DNA from: an uncultured Clostridia bacterium
GTDB lineage: Bacteria; Bacillota; Clostridia; Christensenellales; Aristaeellaceae
Assembly: GCA_934621485.1 (NCBI GenBank)
Contig: CAKTUS010000042.1
Location: 1-21,048, forward strand
DNA length: 21,048 nt
Direction of reading: 5' to 3'
A program made the position numbers and the translations under genes. Below the pieces are notes generated by a model. The model saw nothing but the letters and a program-made list of their open reading frames with translations. It was not told the DNA's origin and ran no database searches. Positions 15,054-21,048 of the stretch are shown one piece after another. The stretch's first letter is position 1. The number at the start of each line of letters is the position of its first letter.

Positions 15054-15890
15054 TCAGCTATTTTTCAGCTTGGGATCCAGCGCGTCGCGCAGCCCGTCGC
15101 CCACCAGGGAAAAGCTCATGACCACCAGGGTAATGGCAATACCGGGAATGAGCACGGCCAGCGGATAGGCGCGAATCACGTCGCGGCCCGTGGACAGCAT
15201 GGCGCCCCATTCCGGCGCGGGCGGCTGAACGCCCAGGCCCAGGAAGGACAAAGAGGAAGCGGTCAGGATGGCGGTGCCCAGGTTCAGCGTAATGTTTACA
15301 ATGATCTGAGAAACTGCGTTGGGAATAATATGGGTAAAAATCATGCGGGCATTGGACGCGCCCATCACCCGGCAAGCCTGAATATACTCCGCATCCTTGT
15401 TGGACATGACGATGCCGCGCACCATACGGGCAATGGAGGGAATGGAGAAAATAGCGATGGCAATGGCGGTGTTTTCCGTGCCGCTGCCCAAAATGGCTAC
15501 AACGGTAATGGCCAGCAGCAGACTGGGGAAGGCCAGCAGAATGTCGATCAGCCGGGAGACCAGCGTGTCCACCCAGCCGCCGAAGAAGCCGGCGCACACG
15601 CCCAGCAGCACGCCTACCAGGCAGCCGCTCATCACGCCCCCAAAGCTGATGGACAGGGAAACCCGCGCGCCGTAAATCATGCGGGTAAAGGTATCGCGGC
15701 CCAGATTATCGGTGCCGAACCAGTGCTCCGCGGAAGGCTGCTGATATTTGTGAACCAAATCCTGCGCCAGGGGATCCTGGGTGCACAGCATGGGGCCAAA
15801 CAACGCTACCAGCAGGAAAAACAGCAAAATCACAGCGCCCAGGACGGATACCTTGCGCCGGGCAAAGCGCCGCAGTACGGTTTTGAACAT
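15054..15890 (-). CDS. oppC: Oligopeptide ABC transporter permease OppC type (278 aa)
   Basis: This is a membrane-spanning subunit of the peptide importer. An N-terminal helix (about residues 17-35, VLGAVILLFFLLVALFGPM) is followed by the OppC-type extracellular segment (HWFGTDNLGRDTFTRMIYGA) that precedes the conserved five-helix permease core. The cytoplasmic EAA loop reads EYIQACRVMGASNARMIFTH, and the family's PEWGAMLSTGRD and C-terminal GDGLRDALDPKLK are present. The start at 15890 is preceded by AAAGGGGG. It is located 18 bp after oppB and 17 bp before oppD. Length is at the short end but complete for DppC/OppC proteins. Confidence 0.93.
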   Translation of the reverse strand: MFKTVLRRFARRKVSVLGAVILLFFLLVALFGPMLCTQDPLAQDLVHKYQQPSAEHWFGTDNLGRDTFTRMIYGARVSLSISFGGVMSGCLVGVLLGVCAGFFGGWVDTLVSRLIDILLAFPSLLLAITVVAILGSGTENTAIAIAIFSIPSIARMVRGIVMSNKDAEYIQACRVMGASNARMIFTHIIPNAVSQIIVNITLNLGTAILTASSLSFLGLGVQPPAPEWGAMLSTGRDVIRAYPLAVLIPGIAITLVVMSFSLVGDGLRDALDPKLKNS

Positions 15891-15908
15891 GCGTTTCGTC
15901 CCCCTTTC

Positions 15909-16829
15909 TTACTCGCACTTGATGCGGGGATCCACAAAGGCGTAAATCAGGTCTACCAAAGTGTTGATGACAACAAAGGTAACCGCCAGCACCAGCACGC
16001 AGCCCTGTACGGCCGGATAATCCCGCTTGGATACGGAGTCAACCACAAACCGGCCCACTCCCTTGATGGAAAACACCGTTTCCACAATGGCGGAGCCCGC
16101 CAGCAGGCTGCCAAAGCGCAGGCCGATGGCCGTCAAAATAGGAATCAGCGCGTTTTTCAGCGCGTGACTGAAGGTGATAATCCGGTTGGGAATGCCGCGG
16201 GAGCGGGAGGTACGAATATAGTCCTGACCGATCACATCCAGCATGGCGGAACGGGTGGTGCGGGCAATGAAGCCGATGGCCTGCGTGCCCAGCGTCACAA
16301 TGGGCAGCACCATACGCGCCGGGGTAATGGCGCCCATGCTGGGGAACCAGCGCAGATTCAGCGTAAAGACCAGCATCAAAATCAGCGCCAGGAAAAACGA
16401 CGGAGTGGAAACGGCCAGCATGGACAGCACCATAATGCAGTTGTCCCAAAACTTATTGTGGAACACAGCCGCCAGGATGCCCACCAGAATCCCGCCGATG
16501 GCCGCCACTATGATGCCGCCGAAGGCCAGAATCAGCGTGTTGGGGTAACGGCTCATCAGCTCGTCCCACACCGGCTTACCGGTTACGATGGACGTGCCCA
16601 AATCGCCGTGGAACAATTCCTTCATGAAACGAAAATACTGCTGCGGCAGAGGATCGTTCAGGCCAAGGCGCTCCCGCTCCACTTCCACCATCTCCTGGGG
16701 CACGTCAATGCCCAGCATGTTCTTGACCGGATCGCCGGGAATCATGCGAACCATAAAAAATACAATCAAGGACAAAATCAGTAGCATGGGAATCAGTTGC
16801 AGCAATCGCTTGAAAATATACCTTAGCAT
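15909..16829 (-). CDS. oppB: Oligopeptide ABC transporter permease OppB type (306 aa)
   Basis: This is the partner permease and first gene of the ten-gene operon. The N-terminus MLRYIFKRLLQLIPMLLILS and the following FFMVRMIPGDPVKNMLG are hallmarks of OppB/DppB. The segment PQQYFRFMKELFHGDLGTS, the EAA loop DYIRTSRSRGIPNRIITFSHAL and the C-terminal LVDLIYAFVDPRIK complete the family pattern, with six membrane helices expected. The start at 16829 is chosen because AAAGGAGGAG lies immediately upstream; an in-frame ATG at 16880 would add 17 hydrophilic residues and lacks a good site. A leader of roughly 135 nt separates it from the predicted promoter at 16972-17000. Confidence 0.93.
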   Translation of the reverse strand: MLRYIFKRLLQLIPMLLILSLIVFFMVRMIPGDPVKNMLGIDVPQEMVEVERERLGLNDPLPQQYFRFMKELFHGDLGTSIVTGKPVWDELMSRYPNTLILAFGGIIVAAIGGILVGILAAVFHNKFWDNCIMVLSMLAVSTPSFFLALILMLVFTLNLRWFPSMGAITPARMVLPIVTLGTQAIGFIARTTRSAMLDVIGQDYIRTSRSRGIPNRIITFSHALKNALIPILTAIGLRFGSLLAGSAIVETVFSIKGVGRFVVDSVSKRDYPAVQGCVLVLAVTFVVINTLVDLIYAFVDPRIKCE

Positions 16830-16918
16830 GGCGTTTCTCCTCCTTTGTGGGCTATCCTCCAACTTGGCCAAATCCGGCATATTTTTTCCAGCCGATACTT
16901 GACGGTATTTTCACAAGG

Positions 16919-16928
16919 ATGTATACTT
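16919..16928. promoter_or_regulatory. Candidate GntR half-site ATGTATACTT in the opp leader
   Basis: It is the reverse complement of AAGTATACAT, which matches 9 of 10 bases of the site AAGTATACAA at 16985. It lies in the transcribed leader of the opp operon. It could be an auxiliary regulator site, but may be fortuitous. Confidence 0.4.
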
Positions 16929-16941
16929 ACCTCGAAACAGG

Positions 16942-16953
16942 ATTGTATGCAAT
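16942..16953. promoter_or_regulatory. Operator ATTGTATGCAAT (candidate GntR site 1)
   Basis: This near-palindromic 12-mer is the exact reverse complement of the site at 19268-19279 in front of the binding-protein gene. A second copy, 11 of 12 identical, starts exactly 30 bp further on at 16972. It lies just downstream of the predicted opp transcription start. Confidence 0.7.
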
Positions 16954-16964
16954 CCCTGTGTGGA

Positions 16965-16993
16965 TTGCTTGATTGTATGCAAAAAAGTATACA
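16965..16993 (+). promoter_or_regulatory. Possible promoter of the GntR gene, overlapping the opp promoter
   Basis: TTGCTT (16965-16970) and TATACA (16988-16993) are separated by 17 bp. Both boxes are weak (3 and 4 of 6 to consensus). The position, face-to-face with the opp promoter and covering the same operators, would allow autoregulation. Confidence 0.4.
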
Positions 16994-17000
16994 AAGTCAA
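16972..17000 (-). promoter_or_regulatory. Promoter of the opp-peptidase operon with overlapping operator
   Basis: Read on the minus strand, TTGACT (16995-17000) and TACAAT (16972-16977) are separated by exactly 17 bp, 5 of 6 bases matching consensus in each. The operator ATTGTATGCAAA (16972-16983) covers the -10 box, and AAGTATACAA (16985-16994) fills the spacer. A protein bound here would block RNA polymerase. Confidence 0.75.
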
Positions 17001-17043
17001 TGATGTCAGACGAAAAAACAAAGTAAAAACAATGGAGAGAAAC

Positions 17044-17712
17044 ATGAAAAAAACAGATAGTCTGGAACTGGCGGACCTGCTTAGGCGAGCCATCATCAAC
17101 GGGGAATACAAGCCCAGGGAACGGCTGGTAGAAATGGAGCTGGCCCAGAAGTATTCCGTCAGCCGAACGCCCGTGCGGGAGGCGCTGAAACACCTGGAAG
17201 CCCTGGGGCTGGTGAAGATGGAGCGCTATAAAGGCGCTATGGTGGCGGATATCAGCCAACAGGAAATTCGGGAAATGCTCTATGTTCGGGCCACATTGGA
17301 AGGCATGGCCGCCGGGCTGGCCTGCACAAACATGACGCAGGAGGATTTGCAGCTGCTGGCCTCCTACCAGGCCGCCATGGAGCAGGCGGTTGCGGACGAC
17401 GACGTTACCCGCTTTTCCGCCAATAATGAGCGGTTTCATTATCTCATTTTTGAAAAAAGCGGAAATCATTATCTGTATGACACCATCACCCAGCTGCTGA
17501 AGCGTTCCTGGCATGAACCCAGCACCTCCTGGAAGGGCTTGGGCGATATTCCTCTGACGCTGGAAGGGCACCGCCGGATTCTCAAGGCCATTGCCGATCG
17601 GGATGTAGCCGAGGCTCGGGCCGCATCGGAAAAACACATTTTGGACGCGATTGCGATTAACGAATCTCTCCATCCCACCTATCGAGACCTGGCGAACTCT
17701 CAGGACGCCTGA
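17044..17712 (+). CDS. GntR family transcriptional regulator, FCD subfamily (222 aa)
   Basis: The N-terminal winged helix (about residues 8-70) has the GntR pattern LRRAIINGEYKPRERLVEMELAQKYSVSRTPVREALKHLEALGLV; the all-helical FCD ligand domain follows. His132, His176 and His198 occupy the usual metal-ligand positions, while the normally acidic first ligand is Asn128 (NNERFHYLIFEKSGNHYLY). The start at 17044 is preceded by GGAGAG; an in-frame ATG at 17032 is possible but overlaps that site. It is divergent from oppB and separated by a region with repeated ATTGTATGCAAT and GTATAC motifs, so it probably controls the opp operon, itself and the binding-protein gene. The effector may be a peptide-derived acid, as FCD proteins often sense carboxylates. 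Confidence 0.9.
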   Translation: MKKTDSLELADLLRRAIINGEYKPRERLVEMELAQKYSVSRTPVREALKHLEALGLVKMERYKGAMVADISQQEIREMLYVRATLEGMAAGLACTNMTQEDLQLLASYQAAMEQAVADDDVTRFSANNERFHYLIFEKSGNHYLYDTITQLLKRSWHEPSTSWKGLGDIPLTLEGHRRILKAIADRDVAEARAASEKHILDAIAINESLHPTYRDLANSQDA

Positions 17713-17721
17713 TAAGCTTGC

Positions 17722-17741
17722 ACCGCACGCGTGCATGCGGT
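17722..17741. repeat. Hairpin, first copy, no T-tract
   Basis: ACCGCA and TGCGGT pair around CGCGTGCA. The sequence closely resembles the hairpin at 17901-17922 but, like the first hairpin at 2475, has no T-run after it. Confidence 0.55.
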
Positions 17742-17900
17742 AATCAGGCCGGCCAAAAAGCGGAGGTGCAGGAGGCGCTGCCGCCTGCCGCGGTTTTAGG
17801 GGCAGAGTCCCTAAGCCTTGCGCCGAAACGCTTTTTCCTCAACCAGCGCAGCCTTGTTTTCGGGCACGCACTCTCCTATAGGGATTTTTCAACAGTCTAT

Positions 17901-17930
17901 GCATCGCACGCGCGTGCGGTGCTCTTTTCT
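17901..17930 (+). terminator. Intrinsic terminator, second copy of the hairpin
   Basis: GCATCGCACGC pairs with GCGTGCGGTGC (one G-T type mismatch) and is followed by TCTTTTCT. It would end the GntR transcript about 190 bp after the stop codon, 36 bp before the amidohydrolase ATG. Confidence 0.6.
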
Positions 17931-17965
17931 TTCAAAACAGAGACAAGAAGGGAAGCGCATTTGCA

Positions 17966-19171
17966 ATGGAGAAAACCTGGTATGGCTTTACCCTGTTGGA
18001 TGTAAGCAAGGAACAAACCCTGCCGGACAGCGCCATGACCGTCCGGGATGGAAAAATCGCCTGGGTAGGCCCGTCCGCCGCTCTGTCTCCGCAACAGAGG
18101 GAACAGGCGGAAGCCTTGTCCGGCATGACCGTCATGCCGGGACTGTTCAACTGCCACGTACACGCTTTGGCTACCCCAACGGCCAATCCCGTGTCCTTTA
18201 ATACCGAGGACACCTCCAAGTTTGCTTTGCGGGGCCTGAACCACCTGCAGCAGCACCTGCGCTCCGGCGTTACCTTCGTGCGGGATATGAACGGCCGCAA
18301 GCAGGCCGAGGTGGGCCTGCGGGACGCCGTTAACGAGGGGATTGTGCTGGGACCCCATTATTGGATCAGCCGCCAGTGTTTATGTATGACCGGCGGCCAC
18401 GGCAGCAACACCGGCATGGAATGCGACGGCCCGGACGCCTGCCGCCGGGCTGCCCGTGAGCAAATCAAGCACGGCGCGGACCTCATCAAAATCATGGCCA
18501 GCGGCGGCATGATGTCTCCCGGAATGGAGGCTTCGTCGCCCCAGCTAACCGAGGACGAAATGCGGGCGGCCATCGAGGAAGCCCACAAGGCGGGCAAGAA
18601 AACCGCCACCCACGCCCACAGCGCCGCCGCCATCAAGTGCGCCATCCGCGCAGGCATCGATTCGGTGGAGCACGGTACCTACCTGGACGACGAGTGTGTA
18701 CAAATGATGCTGGACAAAGGCGTTTGGTTGGTGCCCACTCTGTCCGCCATTCATTTTTTGCTGCTTCATCAAAGCGATCCGGGGATTCCCCGCTACGCCC
18801 TGGAGAAATGCCTGCGCGCCCGGGACGCCCAGGTGGCCGGCTTTCAAAAGGCGCTGAAGGCCGGGGTTGCCCTTGCCGCCGGTACAGATGCCGGCACGCC
18901 CTTTAATCCCCACTGGGGCTCCTATACGGAATTATGCAAAATGGTGGAATACGGCTGCACCCCCTGGCATGCGTTGCGGGCAGCTACCATCGACGCCGCA
19001 CGCATGATTGGCGTGGATGCCTGGACCGGCTCTCTGGAGGCAGGCAAAGCCGCTGATTTTCTGGCATTGAATCAAAACCCTCTGGAGGATATGAGCAGCC
19101 TGGCCGCCGTGGCGCGCGTCTACCTGGGCGGGCGGCGCGTGCATTTGGACGATTTGCAGCCAGATGTATAA
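17966..19171 (+). CDS. Metal-dependent amidohydrolase, imidazolonepropionase/Xaa-Pro-dipeptidase-like (401 aa)
   Basis: This is a cytosolic amidohydrolase-superfamily enzyme. Metal and catalytic residues are visible in order: His64 and His66 (GLFNCHVHAL), Lys175 (ADLIKIMASGG, the likely carboxylated bridging Lys), His216 (TATHAHS), His236 (SVEHGTYL) and Asp308 (AAGTDAGTPF). The N- and C-terminal strands (VRDGKIAWVG, GSLEAGKAADFLAL) form the small beta domain. These features fit the branch containing dipeptidase and carboxypeptidase activities toward Xaa-Pro or Xaa-Arg substrates, but substrate cannot be read from sequence. The start at 17966 has only a modest GAAGGGAAG-type site about 12 bases upstream. 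It lies between the regulator and the peptide-binding protein, suggesting it hydrolyses the imported peptide or an N-acyl amino acid. Confidence 0.87.
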   Translation: MEKTWYGFTLLDVSKEQTLPDSAMTVRDGKIAWVGPSAALSPQQREQAEALSGMTVMPGLFNCHVHALATPTANPVSFNTEDTSKFALRGLNHLQQHLRSGVTFVRDMNGRKQAEVGLRDAVNEGIVLGPHYWISRQCLCMTGGHGSNTGMECDGPDACRRAAREQIKHGADLIKIMASGGMMSPGMEASSPQLTEDEMRAAIEEAHKAGKKTATHAHSAAAIKCAIRAGIDSVEHGTYLDDECVQMMLDKGVWLVPTLSAIHFLLLHQSDPGIPRYALEKCLRARDAQVAGFQKALKAGVALAAGTDAGTPFNPHWGSYTELCKMVEYGCTPWHALRAATIDAARMIGVDAWTGSLEAGKAADFLALNQNPLEDMSSLAAVARVYLGGRRVHLDDLQPDV

Positions 19172-19240
19172 ATAGTCATGTTTTATGTGTTTTAATCCAT
19201 TTTTTGCGTATTTATGCAAGAAACGATTGGCAAATACAAA

Positions 19241-19250
19241 AAATATACAA
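19241..19250. promoter_or_regulatory. Candidate GntR site AAATATACAA upstream of the binding-protein promoter
   Basis: Positions 19237-19253 match 16981-16997 at 15 of 17 bases (AAAAAAGTATACAAAGT versus CAAAAAATATACAAAGT), so the same motif accompanies the 12-bp operator at both promoters. Confidence 0.55.
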
Positions 19251-19267
19251 AGTTTTTTGCACACATA

Positions 19268-19279
19268 ATTGCATACAAT
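19268..19279. promoter_or_regulatory. Operator ATTGCATACAAT overlapping the -35 box
   Basis: It is the exact reverse complement of the operator at 16942-16953. It contains the TTGCAT -35 hexamer of the binding-protein promoter, which is a classic repressor position. Confidence 0.75.
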
Positions 19280-19297
19280 CTAAACAGGTGCTATAAT
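19269..19297 (+). promoter_or_regulatory. Promoter of the substrate-binding protein gene
   Basis: TTGCAT (19269-19274) and a perfect TATAAT (19292-19297) are separated by 17 bp. The expected start near 19304 gives a leader of about 97 nt. Its own promoter allows the binding protein to be made in excess over the transporter. Confidence 0.8.
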
Positions 19298-19400
19298 ACC
19301 GCCAAGTTTCCAGAACGGAGACGGCAGAAACGCCTTGATGCGCAGAGGCGTATGCGGCAAAGCTCAGGAAACAAACCCACGAAAGGAAGGATAGAAACTT

Positions 19401-20966
19401 ATGAAGAAGACACTCGCGTTGCTCCTTACGCTGGTGCTGCTGCTTCCCACTGTTGTCGGAACAGTCGCCGTGGCGGATGAGACCCAGTACCAGGATACCT
19501 TTACCATCGCCGTTAACACCGACCAGGAAATTATGGACGGCCAGATGAACGTCACCAACGACCTGGTGCTGCCTCAGGTATATTCCTACCTGGTAAAGCG
19601 CGATCTGGAAGGCAAGATCGTGGGCGACGTTGCCGAGAGTTGGGAAGTTTCCGAGGACGAGCTGACCTGGACCTTCCACCTGAAGAAGGGCGTTAAGTTC
19701 CACAGCGGCAAGGAATTGACCGCCGAGGACGTAAAGGCCACCTACGACCGTCTGCTGAACAAGGACGACCCGGTGCGCTACACCCAGACCATGGGCTTTA
19801 TCGATCACTGCGATATCGTGGATGATTACACCATCAACCTGGTGACCCTGGAGCCCGCCGGCCCCATGCTGGCTTCCCTGACCCTGCGCGCCAACACCCT
19901 GCTGAACAAGGACTACATTGAAAAGTACGGCAAGGACCTGGGCAAGGACGTGGAGAGCGTTGACGGCACCGGCCCCTTCAAGCTGGTTGAGTGGAACAAG
20001 GACGAGGATATGCACCTGGTTCGCTACGACGACTACTTCAACGGCCCCGCCGCTACCGAGAACATTGTCATCCAGGTCGTTCCCGAAGCCGCTTCCCGCG
20101 CCATCGCCGTGGAAAGCCATCAGGTTGACGCCGCCATCGGCATCTCCGCCGAGGACGTGCTGCGCTTCAAAGAGGACAGCAGCCTGAACGTGTTCTCCAT
20201 CCCCGGCCCTGGCTGCCATCTGTTCCAGTTTAACTGCTCCAACCCCATCATCAAGAACACCAAGGTTCGCCAGGCGATTTCCTACGCTCTGGACCGTACC
20301 GCTCTGGTAGACGCCCTGTGGGGCGCCATGGGTGAGAAGCCCCGCGACAGCGTTGCTCCGCCCGCCGCTTTTGGCTACATCAACCTGGGCGTGATCCAGC
20401 AGGATCAGGCCAAGGCCAAGGAACTGCTGGCCGAGGCTGGCTATCCCGACGGCTTTGAAATGAACCTCATGTGCACCGACGTGTACAACAAGGGCGTGCA
20501 GGCTGGCGAAATCGCCGCCGCTCAGCTGGCTGAAGTAGACATCAAGTGCAACCTGGTGGTTGTGGACCGCGCTACCTTCTCCGCTGCCTGGAACGGCCTG
20601 ACCCCCGAAGAATTCCCGGATTGGGGCATGTTCCTGATGGGCGCCGGCTACATCACTCTGGATGGTGACGAGGGCCTGAAGCGCCGCTTCGCTACCGCTG
20701 AGGATGGCAAGAACAGCAACAACTACGGCTTCTATTCCAACGCCGAGGTGGACGAGCTGCTGAATGGCGCCGCCAAGACCACCGATCAGGAATGGCGTGA
20801 AAAGGCCTACCAGCGTGCCGCCGAGATCCTGTACCTGGAGGATCCGGTGGGCTGCTACCTGAACAGCCGCAAAGAGACCGTCATCCTGTCCGCCCAGGTG
20901 GAGGACTTCAACATGACTCCCGTTGGCATCTACGATTGGCCCAGCATCAAGGTGCGCGCCAACTAA
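19401..20966 (+). CDS. oppA: Peptide ABC transporter substrate-binding protein, family 5 (521 aa)
   Basis: This is an extracytoplasmic solute-binding protein of the SBP_bac_5 type (OppA/DppA). A signal peptide (MKKTLALLLTLVLLLPTVVG) is followed by a probable cleavage after TVAVA. No Cys is present in or near it, so there is no lipobox. Family landmarks include VYSYLVKRDLEGKIVGDVAESWE, the TWTFHLKKGVKFHSGKELTAEDV block near residues 90-115, GTGPFKLVEW, VRQAISYALDR and a C-terminal half with AKELLAEAGYPDGFE. The ribosome binding site AAAGGAAGGA is 9-10 bases upstream. It is transcribed from its own operator-bearing promoter and ends in a strong terminator. It presumably feeds the OppBCDF transporter encoded on the other strand, although the ligand is unknown. 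Confidence 0.92.
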   Translation: MKKTLALLLTLVLLLPTVVGTVAVADETQYQDTFTIAVNTDQEIMDGQMNVTNDLVLPQVYSYLVKRDLEGKIVGDVAESWEVSEDELTWTFHLKKGVKFHSGKELTAEDVKATYDRLLNKDDPVRYTQTMGFIDHCDIVDDYTINLVTLEPAGPMLASLTLRANTLLNKDYIEKYGKDLGKDVESVDGTGPFKLVEWNKDEDMHLVRYDDYFNGPAATENIVIQVVPEAASRAIAVESHQVDAAIGISAEDVLRFKEDSSLNVFSIPGPGCHLFQFNCSNPIIKNTKVRQAISYALDRTALVDALWGAMGEKPRDSVAPPAAFGYINLGVIQQDQAKAKELLAEAGYPDGFEMNLMCTDVYNKGVQAGEIAAAQLAEVDIKCNLVVVDRATFSAAWNGLTPEEFPDWGMFLMGAGYITLDGDEGLKRRFATAEDGKNSNNYGFYSNAEVDELLNGAAKTTDQEWREKAYQRAAEILYLEDPVGCYLNSRKETVILSAQVEDFNMTPVGIYDWPSIKVRAN

Positions 20967-20981
20967 AATCCTTCTGATTCA

Positions 20982-21016
20982 GGAGGGCTGCCGGAAACGG
21001 CGCCCTCCTTTTTTCT
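20982..21016 (+). terminator. Intrinsic terminator of the binding-protein gene
   Basis: AGGAGGGC-T-GCCG pairs with CGGC-GCCCTCCT around a GAAA tetraloop with a single bulged T, followed by TTTTTTC. It starts 16 bp after the stop codon. Confidence 0.9.
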
Positions 21017-21048
21017 GTCCAAAATGAAGCGGGCCGAAACGCCGGTAC

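Larger units (their letters stand above)
17713..17965. other. Repeat-bearing gap between regulator and amidohydrolase genes
   Basis: This 253-bp gap contains no gene. It holds two similar hairpins (17722-17741 and 17901-17922) around a 159-bp insert whose ends resemble those of the insert at 2505-2707. The insert includes GC-rich inverted repeats such as AGGGGCAGAGTCCCT. No clear promoter for the amidohydrolase was found. Confidence 0.55.
19172..19400. other. Promoter region and leader of the binding-protein gene
   Basis: This 229-bp gap carries the two regulator-type motifs and the promoter. The leader from about 19304 to 19400 holds a small stem, ACGCCT/AGGCGT (19330-19351), of unclear meaning. 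No terminator for the amidohydrolase is evident. Confidence 0.6.

Noticed and set aside
15042..16784. Long plus-strand frame opposite oppB and oppC (about 580 codons)
   Set aside because: Its Gln/His/Asn-rich composition is typical of the reverse frame of membrane-protein genes, and both opposite genes are unambiguous permeases.
16838..16970. Riboswitch in the long opp leader
   Set aside because: No known riboswitch core was recognisable, and the repeated motifs there are better explained as protein-binding sites.

Overview
The window looks like a chromosomal segment of an anaerobic, probably gut-dwelling, high-GC member of the Clostridia (Bacillota). The reasons are strong AGGAGG-type ribosome binding sites, sigma-A type promoters, a FeoB followed by its small Cys-rich partner, a DUF4230-like membrane protein and an Opp/GntR organisation typical of that class. 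Assignment below class is a guess (Christensenellales or Oscillospirales). No rRNA, tRNA, CRISPR array, transposase or phage gene was seen.

Layout. (1) 2-1070 (+): the 3' part of feoB and a 43-residue FeoB-associated protein. (2) 1071-1607: non-coding, with a perfect 23-bp-arm palindrome that is also a bidirectional terminator. (3) 1608-2457 (+): two small membrane proteins, both starting with TTG. (4) 2458-2992: a structured, repeat-rich intergenic cassette, then a clear promoter. (5) 2993-5785 (+): a three-gene operon encoding a MotA/TolQ/ZorA-like channel with a long coiled tail, a MotB/OmpA/ZorB-like stator with a heptad-repeat stalk, and an anchored extracytoplasmic protein. (6) 5847-5896: convergent terminator. 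(7) 5919-16829 (-): a tightly packed ten-gene operon, in transcription order oppB, oppC, oppD, oppF, a RidA-family protein, two paralogous TPR proteins, two paralogous S9 serine peptidases and a D-2-hydroxyacid dehydrogenase. (8) 16830-17043: divergent regulatory region. (9) 17044-20966 (+): a GntR/FCD regulator, a metal-dependent amidohydrolase and an Opp-type substrate-binding protein.

Regions 7-9 read as one peptide-utilisation module. The binding protein captures a peptide or peptide-like compound, OppBCDF imports it, the two S9 peptidases and the amidohydrolase probably cleave it, and the RidA protein and dehydrogenase could handle reactive imine or 2-keto/2-hydroxy acid products. The same 12-bp operator (ATTGTATGCAAT or its exact complement) overlaps core promoter elements of both the opp operon and the binding-protein gene. 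This makes the divergent GntR protein the obvious candidate regulator.

The most unusual items are the effector-less ZorAB-like motor operon, the GntR-controlled peptide module with two tandem paralogue pairs, and a possible family of small non-coding elements that sit between duplicated terminator hairpins.
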